45,261 nucleotides of DNA from an uncultured Akkermansia sp. (GTDB lineage: Bacteria; Verrucomicrobiota; Verrucomicrobiia; Verrucomicrobiales; Akkermansiaceae). The DNA is taken from assembly GCA_947589345.1 (NCBI GenBank), contig CANQAC010000013.1, positions 1-45,261 on the forward strand. The letters are read 5' to 3'. A program made the translations under genes and the position numbers. Below are positions 16,910-25,772 of the stretch, piece after piece; within the stretch, counting starts at the first letter, position 1; every line of letters begins with the position of its first letter. The notes beneath the pieces are model-generated. The model did no database searches and was not told where the DNA came from. It saw only the letters and a list, made by a program, of their open reading frames with translations.

Positions 16910-17677
16910 CTACTGCGTGATGAGCTCGCCATCCTCAGGAACTGTAACATTCCTCAGATTCAATGCGCGGATGTCATCGCGGGTGACGGTGAGGTGGCTG
17001 ACAGTGTCCATGTGGCTAGCGATGATGAAAGAGTCCTTGGCGTACTCGGCGATGGTTTTGACATCCTCCGCACCCATGATGAGTTTTTCACCGGAGGCAA
17101 CGCTGGCAGCGCAGGCGTTCACGACAATGACGGCCGGGTGATACGCATCCAGCGCGGCTTTAACCTCCGGACACCAGATAGTATCGCCGGCGATGTAGAG
17201 GGTTTTCTCTCCCGGAGCCGTGAAGACAACGCCCATGGCATCGTAGGGCATGCCGATGCTCTCGCAGATGGGTTGGATGATGTCTCTACGACCGTGTTGG
17301 CCGCCGGTTTTGAAGAGGGAGGAGCCGTTAAAGGAGACGCCGGTCTCGTTGAGGGGGCGCACATCGGTGAACCCGAAGCCGGCAATGGTCATGCGATCGG
17401 TTTCGTTCTGCACGAAGAAGGGGATGTCCTTCCGGAGAGCGCCGAGGGCGAGCTCATCGATGTGGTCCGGGTGCCAATGCGTCAGGATCACGGCATCCAC
17501 GTTGACGATTTCTTCAATGCTGAAGGGGAGTTCGCAGCGCGGCTGACGGATGTGCGGGTTGACAGCGGAATCGAAGCCGGGCATGGCTTCCTTGGGCAGC
17601 AACCAGGGATCTATCAAAAAGCGCGTGCCGTTGAAAGTAACGATGAGAGTGGCATTTCTGATTTGGAGAATGTTCAT
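16910..17677 (-). CDS. Metallo-beta-lactamase-fold hydrolase
   Basis: A 255-residue cytosolic protein of the UlaG-like branch. It starts MNILQIRNATLIVTFNGTRFLIDPWL, and holds the metal motif LTHWHPDHIDELA, a second His in GGQHGRRD, AGDTIWCPEV and a late IIASHMDTV. These enzymes hydrolyse lactones or phosphoesters; the substrate is unknown. Position between nagB and hemW gives no firm hint. A strong terminator for nagB lies 45 bp upstream, so it probably has its own weak promoter (TATCAC ends 8 nt before the ATG). Confidence 0.85.
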   Translation of the reverse strand: MNILQIRNATLIVTFNGTRFLIDPWLLPKEAMPGFDSAVNPHIRQPRCELPFSIEEIVNVDAVILTHWHPDHIDELALGALRKDIPFFVQNETDRMTIAGFGFTDVRPLNETGVSFNGSSLFKTGGQHGRRDIIQPICESIGMPYDAMGVVFTAPGEKTLYIAGDTIWCPEVKAALDAYHPAVIVVNACAASVASGEKLIMGAEDVKTIAEYAKDSFIIASHMDTVSHLTVTRDDIRALNLRNVTVPEDGELITQ

Positions 17678-17721
17678 GACGCTGTGTGATACTGAGATGC
17701 CGGGAGACGTCTTTTTTTGTT

Positions 17722-17757
17722 GAAAAACGGGGCGAGTGACATGACTGCCACTCGCCC
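17722..17757 (-). terminator. Terminator of nagB
   Basis: Minus strand GGGCGAGTG/CACTCGCCC 9-bp stem (17757-17730) followed by CGTTTTTC. Confidence 0.85.
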
Positions 17758-17779
17758 TGAGGATAAGAGATGAGGTTCT

Positions 17780-18523
17780 TTACAGCTCGGCAGCGGCGGG
17801 TTTGTCGAGGAAGAACTTGGCATCCGGGTGCTTCTGCAGGAAGGAAGCCGCAACATCGGCCGTGACGGGGCCCTGAATGGCCTTCTTCACGATGGAAGCT
17901 TTCTTCTCGCCCCAAGCCATCAGACGCACCTTCTTGGCGCCCATGATGGTAGCGACGCCCATGGTGATGGCGGTCTTGGGCACGTTGTCAAAACCTCCGA
18001 ATGCGGGAGCCGCGTCGGTCTTGGTGAGGTCATCCAAGGTGACTTGGCGGGTGATGGTGGTGTCATCGGATCCGGGTTCGTTGAATCCGATGTGACCGGT
18101 GCGACCGATGCCGAGAATCTGCAAATCCAGTCCGCCGCAGGCCTTGATCTTGGCTTCGTAGGCGGCGCAGTGAGCGGGGATTTCCTCCGGAGCCAACGTG
18201 CCGCATGGGAGGTTCACGTTCTCCGGCTTAATGTCGATGTGATCGAACAGGTTGTGGTGCATGAAGTACCAGTACGACTCCTTATGCTCATGGGGAAGTC
18301 CGGTGTATTCGTCCAAGTTGAAAGTGGTCACATTGGCGAAGGAAAGGCCCTCTTCTTTGTGCAGGCGGATGAGTTCTGCATAGAAGGGAAGGGGGGTAGC
18401 CCCGGTGGCAAGGCCCAGCACCACACCCTTGCCTTCAGCCTGGCGGGAGCGGATAAGCTGAGCAACCTCCGCCGCCAACTTTTTGGCGGCAGCCTGCGGC
18501 GTATCGAAAACTTCGTATGTCAT
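17780..18523 (-). CDS. nagB: Glucosamine-6-phosphate deaminase NagB
   Basis: Converts glucosamine-6-phosphate to fructose-6-phosphate and ammonia, feeding amino sugars from mucin or peptidoglycan into glycolysis. The 247-residue product shows VVLGLATGATPLPFYAEL, FNLDEYTGL with catalytic Asp, SYWYFMHHNLFDHI, LQILGIGRTGHIGFNEPGS with catalytic His, and ITMGVATIM. It is shorter than the E. coli enzyme (266), as are many non-allosteric NagB proteins. Monocistronic: own promoter and terminator. Confidence 0.95.
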   Translation of the reverse strand: MTYEVFDTPQAAAKKLAAEVAQLIRSRQAEGKGVVLGLATGATPLPFYAELIRLHKEEGLSFANVTTFNLDEYTGLPHEHKESYWYFMHHNLFDHIDIKPENVNLPCGTLAPEEIPAHCAAYEAKIKACGGLDLQILGIGRTGHIGFNEPGSDDTTITRQVTLDDLTKTDAAPAFGGFDNVPKTAITMGVATIMGAKKVRLMAWGEKKASIVKKAIQGPVTADVAASFLQKHPDAKFFLDKPAAAEL

Positions 18524-18532
18524 AACGCAGAC

Positions 18533-18560
18533 ATTCTATACCATTGGCGAGTAAAAGCAA
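18533..18560 (-). promoter_or_regulatory. Promoter of nagB (near-leaderless)
   Basis: Minus strand TTGCTT (18560-18555), 16-bp spacer, TAGAAT (18538-18533), 9 nt before the ATG at 18523. Confidence 0.65.
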
Positions 18561-18744
18561 CACCAAAATGAACCGGAACAGAAATGCATTGCCAATTTTC
18601 TCGGAGTGGGTGACAGCAGCCACTAGCAGTGCCAGCACAGCGACACCGGCCATTTTAGGGTATGAAAATTCCCCGGTGGATTTTGAAGGAACGAAAAGAT
18701 GGAGTTCGCAGATTTGGTTCCATCTTCATGGCGAAAATATAGAA

Positions 18745-18773
18745 TTGACAGGGCGATAACAAGGGTCTAGTAT
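18745..18773 (+). promoter_or_regulatory. Leaderless-type promoter of the hydrolase lipoprotein gene
   Basis: TTGACA (18745-18750), 17-bp spacer, TAGTAT (18768-18773), then 7 nt and the ATG at 18781. The in-frame ATG at 18772 lies inside the -10 and cannot be transcribed from this promoter. Confidence 0.78.
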
Positions 18774-18780
18774 GCTGAAC

Positions 18781-20433
18781 ATGAGGCCATGGGCGCACAG
18801 ATGCCTGGTGGGCATGAGCTGTATGCTGTTCCTCGTAGCGGGATGTGAAAGCCCTCTGCTGCCCCGTCCGCGTTTGCCGCGTGAAATGCGTGGAGCAACA
18901 GCGCTGCCGAATATGTTTGAACAACTGCGTTGTGATTGGGAGTTGTTGAAGTGTTGTAAAATGGGAACAAGTGAGCGGCAGACAGTGATTGCGCGTTACA
19001 ACAGGAATTTGCTCAAGCTGGTGCGACGCGTGCGTTACGATGTACTGGCGCGTGGACAGCATTTACCGTGCGCATTCATGTTGGAGTATGAGGGGGCACG
19101 AGCTATTCATCGGCTTGGGGAAGTATTTGACGATATTGTGCCGGCAGTGGACGTGCCGCTCGAGGAACTTGAAGAGCGTTATATGGTACCCGGGCTGGGG
19201 GTGCCGTTGGTGGGGGTGATACCGGCGGTCAAACTCAAGCAGGATTTCGGCATAGCGGCTTTTCGCGCGCGAGGTACGATGAGTACGCTCACGGGCGTGC
19301 TGGAATTTCGAGAAGGCAAACCGGTGATGCGTCTGATCTCACGGCGTGAGCATGAACACGTGCGCGTTGGGCGTATGAGCTACCAACTTGCCGGTGATTT
19401 TTCTGCTTCTATTGAAGTGTATTGGAAGCTCACGCAGGTGCAGAAGGACAAGTTCCTGGGGCTCCTGCGTCCGCAGCATGTGCGCGACACGACGGGGTTG
19501 GTGTGCATGGAACGCTATGATCCGGCGAAGATACCTGTTGTGCTGGTACATGGGTTGGCCAGTAGCGCTGCCACTTTTGATAACTTGGTGAATCGTCTGA
19601 TGCGAGAACCAGACATTCGGAAAAACTTTCAATTCTGGTATTACAATTATCCCACGGGGCTAGCCTGGCCGATCACCGCCGCAGGGTACCGGTCGGCTCT
19701 GCGCCGTACGCGCAATTTTTTTGATCCGCAGCACCGCAATGCCAACTGGGAGCGAATGGTGGTCGTCGGCCACTCCATGGGCGGCCTTATTACCCGCTAC
19801 AGCCAGTGTATTGAACCGTGGAAAATCCTTGAAGCCGCCAAGGATAGACGATTCCACAACGGCATCAGTTCTTTCCTCACCGGGCGTTTTATCAATCATC
19901 CTCTGCCACACACACAGACGGATTCAATGCGCGATGTCTATTACTTTCACCCCATCCGCGCGGGGCGTGTTGTTTACATGGCAACTCCTCACCGAGGCGC
20001 TCCCATCGCGCGCAATCGCTTTGTTCTACTTTTCAGCCACCTTGTACGTCTTCCCCAGACCCTTGTCCAGGAAGTCTTCTCCATCGCAACACTGCAGCAG
20101 GACAACTTGCTCACCAATCCCGGTCGCTTGACCGAGGATTTCACCAGTATCCGACAACTTTCGCCGGATAGCTATTCAATCCGCGGGTTGTCCAGGCTCG
20201 CTGTTCGCGACGTTCCCACGTACACGATTCTCGGCGACCGAGGCTACAATGATTCTCCTGGCAGTTCAGATGGGATCGTCCCTTACTGGTCATCTCATAT
20301 TTCATGGGGAGCTGAGGACATCGTTTCATCCGACCACCATGTTCAGGATTGTGAGGAAACGGCTGATATTTTTGCGCGAATCTTGCGAGACGCTCTCCAT
20401 GACCGCGAAATACAAGAGGCTCGTCGGCAGTGA
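18781..20433 (+). CDS. Alpha/beta-hydrolase lipoprotein (esterase/lipase-like)
   Basis: A 550-residue exported protein with a lipoprotein signal (hydrophobic stretch then LVAGC at about residue 22), so tethered to a membrane. Residues about 40-240 form a domain I do not recognise. The hydrolase part begins at IPVVLVHGLASSAATFDNL, with an oxyanion-type HG, nucleophile elbow VVVGHSMGGLITRY, and late candidates for the acid and base in SSDGIVPYWSSH and SSDHHVQD. The serine, Asp and His suggest a carboxylesterase or lipase; substrate unknown. Flanked by its own promoter and followed by a 220-bp gap. Confidence 0.85.
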   Translation: MRPWAHRCLVGMSCMLFLVAGCESPLLPRPRLPREMRGATALPNMFEQLRCDWELLKCCKMGTSERQTVIARYNRNLLKLVRRVRYDVLARGQHLPCAFMLEYEGARAIHRLGEVFDDIVPAVDVPLEELEERYMVPGLGVPLVGVIPAVKLKQDFGIAAFRARGTMSTLTGVLEFREGKPVMRLISRREHEHVRVGRMSYQLAGDFSASIEVYWKLTQVQKDKFLGLLRPQHVRDTTGLVCMERYDPAKIPVVLVHGLASSAATFDNLVNRLMREPDIRKNFQFWYYNYPTGLAWPITAAGYRSALRRTRNFFDPQHRNANWERMVVVGHSMGGLITRYSQCIEPWKILEAAKDRRFHNGISSFLTGRFINHPLPHTQTDSMRDVYYFHPIRAGRVVYMATPHRGAPIARNRFVLLFSHLVRLPQTLVQEVFSIATLQQDNLLTNPGRLTEDFTSIRQLSPDSYSIRGLSRLAVRDVPTYTILGDRGYNDSPGSSDGIVPYWSSHISWGAEDIVSSDHHVQDCEETADIFARILRDALHDREIQEARRQ

Positions 20434-20657
20434 GGACAGAGGTTTTTCCTTGCGTCCCCTCATCGGAGAATTGTATGAACCCCTGCCAAGCGCTCAATGG
20501 TCCGGGCTTCCACGGTGAAAAAAGGTAAATGAGATCTGCTGAAAGGAAAGACTGAAAGAGGCAGATCTATTGAGGGGAGCGGGTGCGTGAGGGATCTGAT
20601 CGATGCTTGAGGCTTTTGCGTGAAAGAGAAATATCGACCAGGAAGAGGAAATAAAAC

Positions 20658-20718
20658 TTGACAAAGACGGGGAAGCATGGCATCTTGTGCGTCCGCTCCT
20701 GCTCCGCAGGCAGGGGCG
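20658..20718 (+). promoter_or_regulatory. Promoter and structured leader of rplY
   Basis: TTGACA (20658-20663), 17-bp spacer, TGG-CATCTT (extended -10 like, 20681-20686). The leader of about 100 nt contains an 8-bp stem CGCTCCTG/CAGGGGCG (20694-20701 with 20711-20718). Autoregulatory leaders are known for L25 in gammaproteobacteria; whether this one is comparable is unknown. Confidence 0.45.
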
Positions 20719-20792
20719 CGTACACTCGGCGGGTGACTCAGCGCACCGACGTCGGAACCATAGAAACAAACCAACATTTTAGAAAAAAGAAT

Positions 20793-21347
20793 ATGACGAC
20801 AAAAAAACTCGCAGTAGAGAAGCGGGACGTAGTAGGGAGCGGGAAACTCAATGCTCTTCGGGCGAAAGGATGGGTTCCCGGGGTCGTGTATGGACCGGCG
20901 GCGGGTGAGAACATCAATGTCCAGATGAAGGCGGCCGATTTGCGCGTCTTGCTGGGTGATGACGAGACAGACACGATACTCGTGAGCTTGCAGCTGGAGG
21001 GGAAGGAACTACTGACCCTCATCAAGCATGTGCAGCATAATCACCTGAAGGACACCACGACGCACGTGGATTTTTTGGCGGTGACTCCGGATACGATGGT
21101 GCTCACCGAGGTGCCGGTACACTTGAAGGGTACGCCGGTGGGGGTCTCCATGGGCGGACAGGTGCAGCAGTTGGTGCATGACCTTCCGGTGAGGAGCGCC
21201 GTGAAAGATATACCTACAGAGATCGTAGCGGATATCACGAATATCTCCTTGGACGAGTCCCTGCGACTCTCACAGATTACCTTGCCGGAGAGGGTTACGA
21301 CGCCCTTTAATGGCACAGTGGTCTTGGTGTCTGTCGTTAAACCGTAA
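20793..21347 (+). CDS. rplY: Ribosomal protein L25 (CTC/TL5 type)
   Basis: Binds 5S rRNA in the large subunit. The 184-residue product has the L25 N-terminal barrel (KRDVVGSGKLNALRAKGWVPGVVYGP) and the long CTC/TL5-type C-terminal domain (HVDFLAVTPDTMVLTEVPVHLKGTPVGV...RLSQITLPERV). The long frame from 20658 would translate the structured leader; the ATG at 20793 starts the conserved region. Usually paired with pth, which is absent. A strong terminator follows at once. Confidence 0.95.
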   Translation: MTTKKLAVEKRDVVGSGKLNALRAKGWVPGVVYGPAAGENINVQMKAADLRVLLGDDETDTILVSLQLEGKELLTLIKHVQHNHLKDTTTHVDFLAVTPDTMVLTEVPVHLKGTPVGVSMGGQVQQLVHDLPVRSAVKDIPTEIVADITNISLDESLRLSQITLPERVTTPFNGTVVLVSVVKP

Positions 21348-21365
21348 GCAGATTCAAAGAAAGAG

Positions 21366-21397
21366 GGCATGTCTCAGCGATGAGGCATGCCTTTTTT
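21366..21397 (+). terminator. Terminator of rplY
   Basis: An 11-bp stem (GGCATGTCTCA with TGAGGCATGCC, one G-U) with GCGA loop and six T. Confidence 0.92.
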
Positions 21398-21416
21398 GTG
21401 CATTTGACGGACGAGA

Positions 21417-22703
21417 TTATGCGTTGGTCAGCAAGGAAGCGACCAAGGCAGAGCTGCGATGCGTGGCGCCGGAATGGAGCTGAAGAACCTCGTAGGCTTG
21501 CTGAGCACGTTGAGAGGCTTCCTCCGGGTTATCCAAAATATGTTGCAGCGTGGGCGCTATGTCCTCGGCATCGCATGAATAGATGGAGTTTTGCCTGAGC
21601 AGCATTTCCACCAAATCGGCAAAGTTGCTCATGTGGGGACCTGTCACCACCGGAACGTGAGCGGCGATTGCCTCCACCGGGTTTTGTCCGCCTTTTGCAA
21701 GAAAACTCTTGCCGATCACGGCGATATGAGCCAGAGCTGTCCAATCGCGCAACTCTCCGGTGGTATCCACGACATAGCATGTGTCGGGGCCAGGAGAGGA
21801 GGGCAGAGTTGTGGCGGCGCTGCGAAGAATGGGGGTAAAGCCATCAGACGAGAGGTCGCGTAAAATTTCAGCGCGGCGTTCCATGTGACGTGGGGCAATC
21901 AGCGGGAAAGCGCCCGCCTGACGAGCGGCACGCGCAATGAGAAGTTCCTCTCCGGCGTGTGTCGAGCAGGCAAGAACCACGGGGCGTCTTCCCGCCAGCT
22001 GCTGTAAAATCTCGGCAAATTCAGTGCGTCGGGGCAAACATGACAGGCCTTGTATGTCAAACTTGATGCTGCCGGTTACGGTGATGATGGACGGGGAGAC
22101 GCCGATGCCGGCGAAACGAGATGCGTCGTGCTCATTTTGCACCGCCATGGCAGTCAGGTAAGCGAAGAGGCGGCGTGTTACCGGGCGCAAAGCTGCATAG
22201 CGGCGCTCGCTGCGCGGGGAGAGTCTGGCATTGAGCATGACCATGGGGATGCCGAATTTATGGCACAAGTTTGCCTGATTGGGCCAAAGTTCGGCCTCGA
22301 TCAGCACAACCACATCGGGTAAAAAACGGCGCAAAACATGGCGCTGAACATGGGGCAGATCTACCGGGGAGTATATAACACGGAGTCCGGGGACAGGCGC
22401 ATCACGGGCAATTTGCAAACCGGTAGCCGTGGAAGTGGCGAGAACCACAGGAGTGTCGGCATGTTGTTCCAGCCAATCGCGGATCCACTTAAGAGCGATA
22501 AAAACCTCGCCCACACTGACAGCGTGCACGTACACGACGTGATGGGGCTCCTGCTCGGCCGGAACACGGAAGAAGCCGAGGCGTTCCCATACATCGCCCC
22601 AAGATCCGCCACGTCTTCTCATCTTGATGCAAAAACCCGGCAGCGAGATGAGCAGAAACAGGGGGTAAAATATGTTGTATATCAGCAGCAGGAGATAAGT
22701 CAT
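21417..22703 (-). CDS. waaA: 3-deoxy-D-manno-octulosonic acid (Kdo) transferase
   Basis: Adds Kdo to lipid A on the cytosolic face of the inner membrane, so the cell makes LPS. The 428-residue product has an N-terminal membrane anchor (LLLLIYNIFYPLFLLISLPG), the acceptor-side motif VYVHAVSVGEV, VLATSTATGLQIA, VLIEAELWPNQ, and the GT-B donor domain with VTGSIKFD, LACSTHAGEE, APRHMERR, GGQNPVEA. The start codon overlaps the rsmD stop by 4 bp (ATGA), so the two are coupled. Confidence 0.94.
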   Translation of the reverse strand: MTYLLLLIYNIFYPLFLLISLPGFCIKMRRRGGSWGDVWERLGFFRVPAEQEPHHVVYVHAVSVGEVFIALKWIRDWLEQHADTPVVLATSTATGLQIARDAPVPGLRVIYSPVDLPHVQRHVLRRFLPDVVVLIEAELWPNQANLCHKFGIPMVMLNARLSPRSERRYAALRPVTRRLFAYLTAMAVQNEHDASRFAGIGVSPSIITVTGSIKFDIQGLSCLPRRTEFAEILQQLAGRRPVVLACSTHAGEELLIARAARQAGAFPLIAPRHMERRAEILRDLSSDGFTPILRSAATTLPSSPGPDTCYVVDTTGELRDWTALAHIAVIGKSFLAKGGQNPVEAIAAHVPVVTGPHMSNFADLVEMLLRQNSIYSCDAEDIAPTLQHILDNPEEASQRAQQAYEVLQLHSGATHRSSALVASLLTNA

Positions 22704-23263
22704 GACTCAGGTTGGTAGAACAGGAGCACATTCTTTCCGTAGTGGCGTTCATCGACGATGCTCCAACCGGGAAAGTCTCGAGTGTGCAGGGAGCCGACGC
22801 CGTATCCTCGTTGCGCTTCGGCGATGAAGTATCCCCCCGGCTCCAGTAATTCTTTCACTCGCCCGGTCAGGAGTTCCGCTATCATATCCCTGTCACCGGG
22901 CGCCTTGCAGTACGGAGGATCGGCAAATATGACATCGTAGCGCTCGCGTGCGCGAGCGGTAAAGGAGAGGCAGTCTGACTGCACGATGAGAGCGCCGGAC
23001 AATTTGGACCGCTTGTAATTGCGTTGCGCGGCGCTGCATGCCTCCCGCGAAGCATCTACCATGCATGCGTGAGCAGCCCCGCGGCTGAGGGCTTCCAGGC
23101 CGACGGATCCGGTGCCACAGAACAGATCCAGCAAACGCGCTCCGGGGAGGATAGGAGTGAGGATGTTGAAGAGAGCTTCGCGCACGCGATCCTGGGTGGG
23201 TCGCACCTCACCTTTCGGAACCTGCAGGGGGAATCCCTTAGCTGATCCGGCAATGATTTTCAT
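22700..23263 (-). CDS. rsmD: 16S rRNA (guanine-966-N2)-methyltransferase RsmD
   Basis: SAM-dependent methylation of G966 in the small subunit. The 187-residue product starts MKIIAGSAKGFPLQVP and has RPTQDRVREALFNIL, the SAM motif LLDLFCGTGSVGLEALSRGA, and catalytic motif IFADPPY. Length is as in the family. It starts 24 bp after a terminator and overlaps waaA by 4 bp. Confidence 0.94.
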   Translation of the reverse strand: MKIIAGSAKGFPLQVPKGEVRPTQDRVREALFNILTPILPGARLLDLFCGTGSVGLEALSRGAAHACMVDASREACSAAQRNYKRSKLSGALIVQSDCLSFTARARERYDVIFADPPYCKAPGDRDMIAELLTGRVKELLEPGGYFIAEAQRGYGVGSLHTRDFPGWSIVDERHYGKNVLLFYQPES

Positions 23264-23286
23264 GCATCAATCAGGGCAGGGAGCGC

Positions 23287-23332
23287 ATAAAAAGCGGGAG
23301 CTTTCCACGCTATGTCAGCGTGCGCTCCCGCT
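23287..23332 (-). terminator. Terminator of the secreted unknown gene
   Basis: Minus strand AGCGGGAGC/GCTCCCGCT 9-bp stem with an inner CACGCT/AGCGTG stem, then TTTTAT. Confidence 0.88.
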
Positions 23333-23362
23333 GCGAATGCTATTACGTTCACGGAAAAAAGA

Positions 23363-24130
23363 TTAGCGCTGTCCGGGTTTGCCCACATTTGCACCCGGAG
23401 TGGGTATGGGGAAGCGCAGGAGGTAGTCGCCGCGAGCGATGGAATTACCGGTTACGGTTGCGCGTTCGTCAAAGGTGTAGGCCAGGTACACATACTTGCC
23501 GTCCGTCGAGCGCGTGACGCGCAAAGAAATCTTGAGCGCGCTCCCCAGCGGGGTCTCCTGCTGGAGAGACCATTCCGTACCGGTTTGAGCGCCGAAAACG
23601 CTTGTATCCGGTACGCTGTATTCCTTCGGTGTAAGGACACCGTCGTTGGAGATCCATACGTTTTTTTCAGCATCATACCGAAGAGCGCTTATAGTGAGCG
23701 GGATTTGACGTTTTGTTCGCGCGTCCACCGTGACGGAGAGCACGCGCCACGTGCCGTCTTCCGTTTTTTGCAGCCCCACGGCCACCTGAGTGACAGGCAC
23801 TATCTGTGTCTTCTCCCAAGCCGCTATGAACTCGTCGTAATCTTTACGATCCGGCCAGAGGGCAGCGTTGTAAGCAGGACGCTGCATGGCGTTGAAATCA
23901 TTAACAAAAGCAGCTTGCTCCTCTTTGGGGATTTGGGTAATACGCTCACTCACTTTGCGGAGAGGCTCCTTGAGGGCCTCTGCGTCCAGCAAAGATCGAA
24001 CCTGAGCTCCGGTGTGGAGTGAACCGTCCGTGGTAGGGAAATAATCTTCCATGATCCCGGCTTTATCGGCGGCCTGCGCCGAAAATGCGGAAAGAGCCAA
24101 CGCTGCAATAACGAGTGAAAATGCTTTCAT
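23363..24130 (-). CDS. Secreted protein of unknown function
   Basis: A 255-residue exported protein with a type I signal peptide (MKAFSLVIAALALSAFSAQA, cleavage after AQA). The mature part starts DKAGIMEDYFPTTDG and is a mixed alpha/beta protein without Cys and without a motif I know. The ATG at 24130 opens the signal peptide and is 13 nt after the -10, so the longer frame from 24172 is excluded. Monocistronic with its own terminator. The divergent neighbour is a glycine-zipper lipoprotein. Confidence 0.8.
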   Translation of the reverse strand: MKAFSLVIAALALSAFSAQAADKAGIMEDYFPTTDGSLHTGAQVRSLLDAEALKEPLRKVSERITQIPKEEQAAFVNDFNAMQRPAYNAALWPDRKDYDEFIAAWEKTQIVPVTQVAVGLQKTEDGTWRVLSVTVDARTKRQIPLTISALRYDAEKNVWISNDGVLTPKEYSVPDTSVFGAQTGTEWSLQQETPLGSALKISLRVTRSTDGKYVYLAYTFDERATVTGNSIARGDYLLRFPIPTPGANVGKPGQR

Positions 24131-24143
24131 AAGAACGTCTCGT

Positions 24144-24172
24144 AATTTATCACTGTTTTTTTTTCTTGGCAA
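24144..24172 (-). promoter_or_regulatory. Promoter of the secreted unknown gene
   Basis: Minus strand TTGCCA (24172-24167), 17-bp spacer that contains nine A, TAAATT (24149-24144), 13 nt before the ATG. Confidence 0.68.
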
Positions 24173-24277
24173 GCGTAAAATTTCATGCTACCTTTACCTC
24201 GACGCCTGCGTGGAAAGAAAAGCGCCGGCAGGTGGTGTGAAAGATCACGGAGACCACCGGAAAATTATCCAAAAGCA

Positions 24278-24763
24278 ATGAAAGCAATATACTGCATACC
24301 AATGGTAACGGCCGCTTTCTTCGGCCTGACGTCCTGCTCGGAGCTTTCCTCCGTCAACTCAATATCAGCCAGCTCGATGGGAACGGCGGCGCAGGTGATC
24401 AATGGCACCGTAGTTTCGTCTCGCGTGGTTGACGTGGAGGCCAGCTCTACGGATAAATCGCTGGGTACCGGCATTGGCGCGGCGCTTGGCGCTGGGTCGG
24501 GCGCCTTGCTGGGACGCGGAAAAGGACAGATAGTTTCCTCTGTAGGATTTGGTGTTGCGGGCGCGCTTCTCGGTCGGGGAGTTGGGGCTGCTGCGGGAAA
24601 GACGAAAGGACAGGAACTCGTCATCAAAGCTGATGGCGGAGCGCAGCAGTACAGCGTGATTCAGCCGATATATTCACAGATTGGAGCCATACCGGTTGGC
24701 ACGCATGGCACCTTGCACCTGGGTGTGGGAGGCACCAGTAAATTTTTGCCAGACGGGTTCTGA
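24278..24763 (+). CDS. Glycine-zipper lipoprotein (SlyB/17-kDa-antigen-like)
   Basis: A 161-residue exported lipoprotein: MKAIYCIPMVTAAFFGLTSC with lipobox LTSC. The middle holds two Gly/Ala zipper segments, GTGIGAALGAGSGALLGRG and GFGVAGALLGRGVGAAAG, as in the SlyB/PcP family, which sit in the outer-membrane region and are linked to envelope integrity. A C-terminal SH3-like strand pattern (ELVIKADGGAQQYSVIQ) follows, also typical. The ATG at 24278 is the only one that opens the signal peptide. 37 bp upstream of galM. Confidence 0.85.
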   Translation: MKAIYCIPMVTAAFFGLTSCSELSSVNSISASSMGTAAQVINGTVVSSRVVDVEASSTDKSLGTGIGAALGAGSGALLGRGKGQIVSSVGFGVAGALLGRGVGAAAGKTKGQELVIKADGGAQQYSVIQPIYSQIGAIPVGTHGTLHLGVGGTSKFLPDGF

Positions 24764-24800
24764 AGCCGCAGGTCAGCTACGAAGTTCGTGAAGGATGACG

Positions 24801-25772
24801 ATGCCTGAGAAGGATTCGGCATACGGTTCCGGGGGTTCGTTCTCCCGGCAGGGTATGCAGATATACACGCTGGGGAATGATGTGGCGCGTGTCCGCATTG
24901 CCAATTATGGCGCGCGGTTGCTGGCATTCGAATACGACGGGCGAGATGTAGTTTACGGGCCGAAAACGGCGGACGCTGTCCTGAAGGACACATGCTATTG
25001 TGGCGCAATATGCGGGCGTGTGGCTAACCGCATAGCCGGGGCGAGTCTCACTATCGGTGACAAGGAATATCGTCTCTATGCCAATGACGGGGAAAATCAT
25101 TTGCACGGTGGACGCATCGGATTTTCACACCGGTATTGGAAGGTTGAGAAACATCAATCGGATGTGTTGGAGCTCACGCTGGAGTCGCCGAGCGGCGAGG
25201 AGGGTTATCCCGGGCACGTGCGTGTGCGGGCTGTTTACCGGTTGCAAAATGCCAGACTCTCGCTCACCATGGAAGCCGATACCACAGAATGCACCGCCCT
25301 TAACCTCACAAATCACGTGTATTGGAATCTGCTGGGAGAGGGCAGGATTGATGACCTGTCGCTGAGTGTGGCTGCGGAGAGCTATACTCCCATGGCGCAG
25401 CATATCCCAACTGGTGAGATTCTGCCGGTGCAGGGTACTCTCTATGACTTGAGAAGTCCTGTGCAGTTGGGCAAGTTGCTTCACGAGATGGGAGAGGGGC
25501 TGGATGACAATTATGCACTGCCGCATGGGGTTGACAGTGGTGGCGTGCAACGGGTAGCCTGTTTGAGTGGAGGTGGTCTGCGCATGGAATTATCCACGGA
25601 CGCTCCCGGTTTGCAAGTGTACACGGGGGATTGGCTGAGTGAGCGACCACGTGGAGGAATCGCGTTGGAGGCGCAAGGGTGGCCGGACGCTCCTCATCAT
25701 CCTGACTTCCCCAGTATTATGCTTGACCCCGGAGAAGTTTTTACACGCACGGTGGTGTGGCAGCTGGTTTAG
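24801..25772 (+). CDS. galM: Aldose 1-epimerase (galactose mutarotase)
   Basis: Interconverts alpha and beta anomers of hexoses, here probably in galactose use. The 323-residue beta-sandwich protein has IANYGARLLAFEYDGRDVVYG, GAICGRVANRIAGASLTIGDKEYRL, NHLHGG with the first His, LTNHVYWNL with the catalytic His, and ALEAQGWPDAPHHPDFPSIML with the catalytic Glu. The ATG at 24801 has AAGG 6 nt upstream; an ATG at 24795 is also in frame but too close. No signal peptide. Confidence 0.92.
   Translation: MPEKDSAYGSGGSFSRQGMQIYTLGNDVARVRIANYGARLLAFEYDGRDVVYGPKTADAVLKDTCYCGAICGRVANRIAGASLTIGDKEYRLYANDGENHLHGGRIGFSHRYWKVEKHQSDVLELTLESPSGEEGYPGHVRVRAVYRLQNARLSLTMEADTTECTALNLTNHVYWNLLGEGRIDDLSLSVAAESYTPMAQHIPTGEILPVQGTLYDLRSPVQLGKLLHEMGEGLDDNYALPHGVDSGGVQRVACLSGGGLRMELSTDAPGLQVYTGDWLSERPRGGIALEAQGWPDAPHHPDFPSIMLDPGEVFTRTVVWQLV

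Noticed and set aside
18435-18653. Hydrophobic 72-residue minus-strand frame upstream of nagB
   Set aside because: It overlaps the nagB start and its promoter, has no own promoter, and its C-terminal half is nagB read in another frame.
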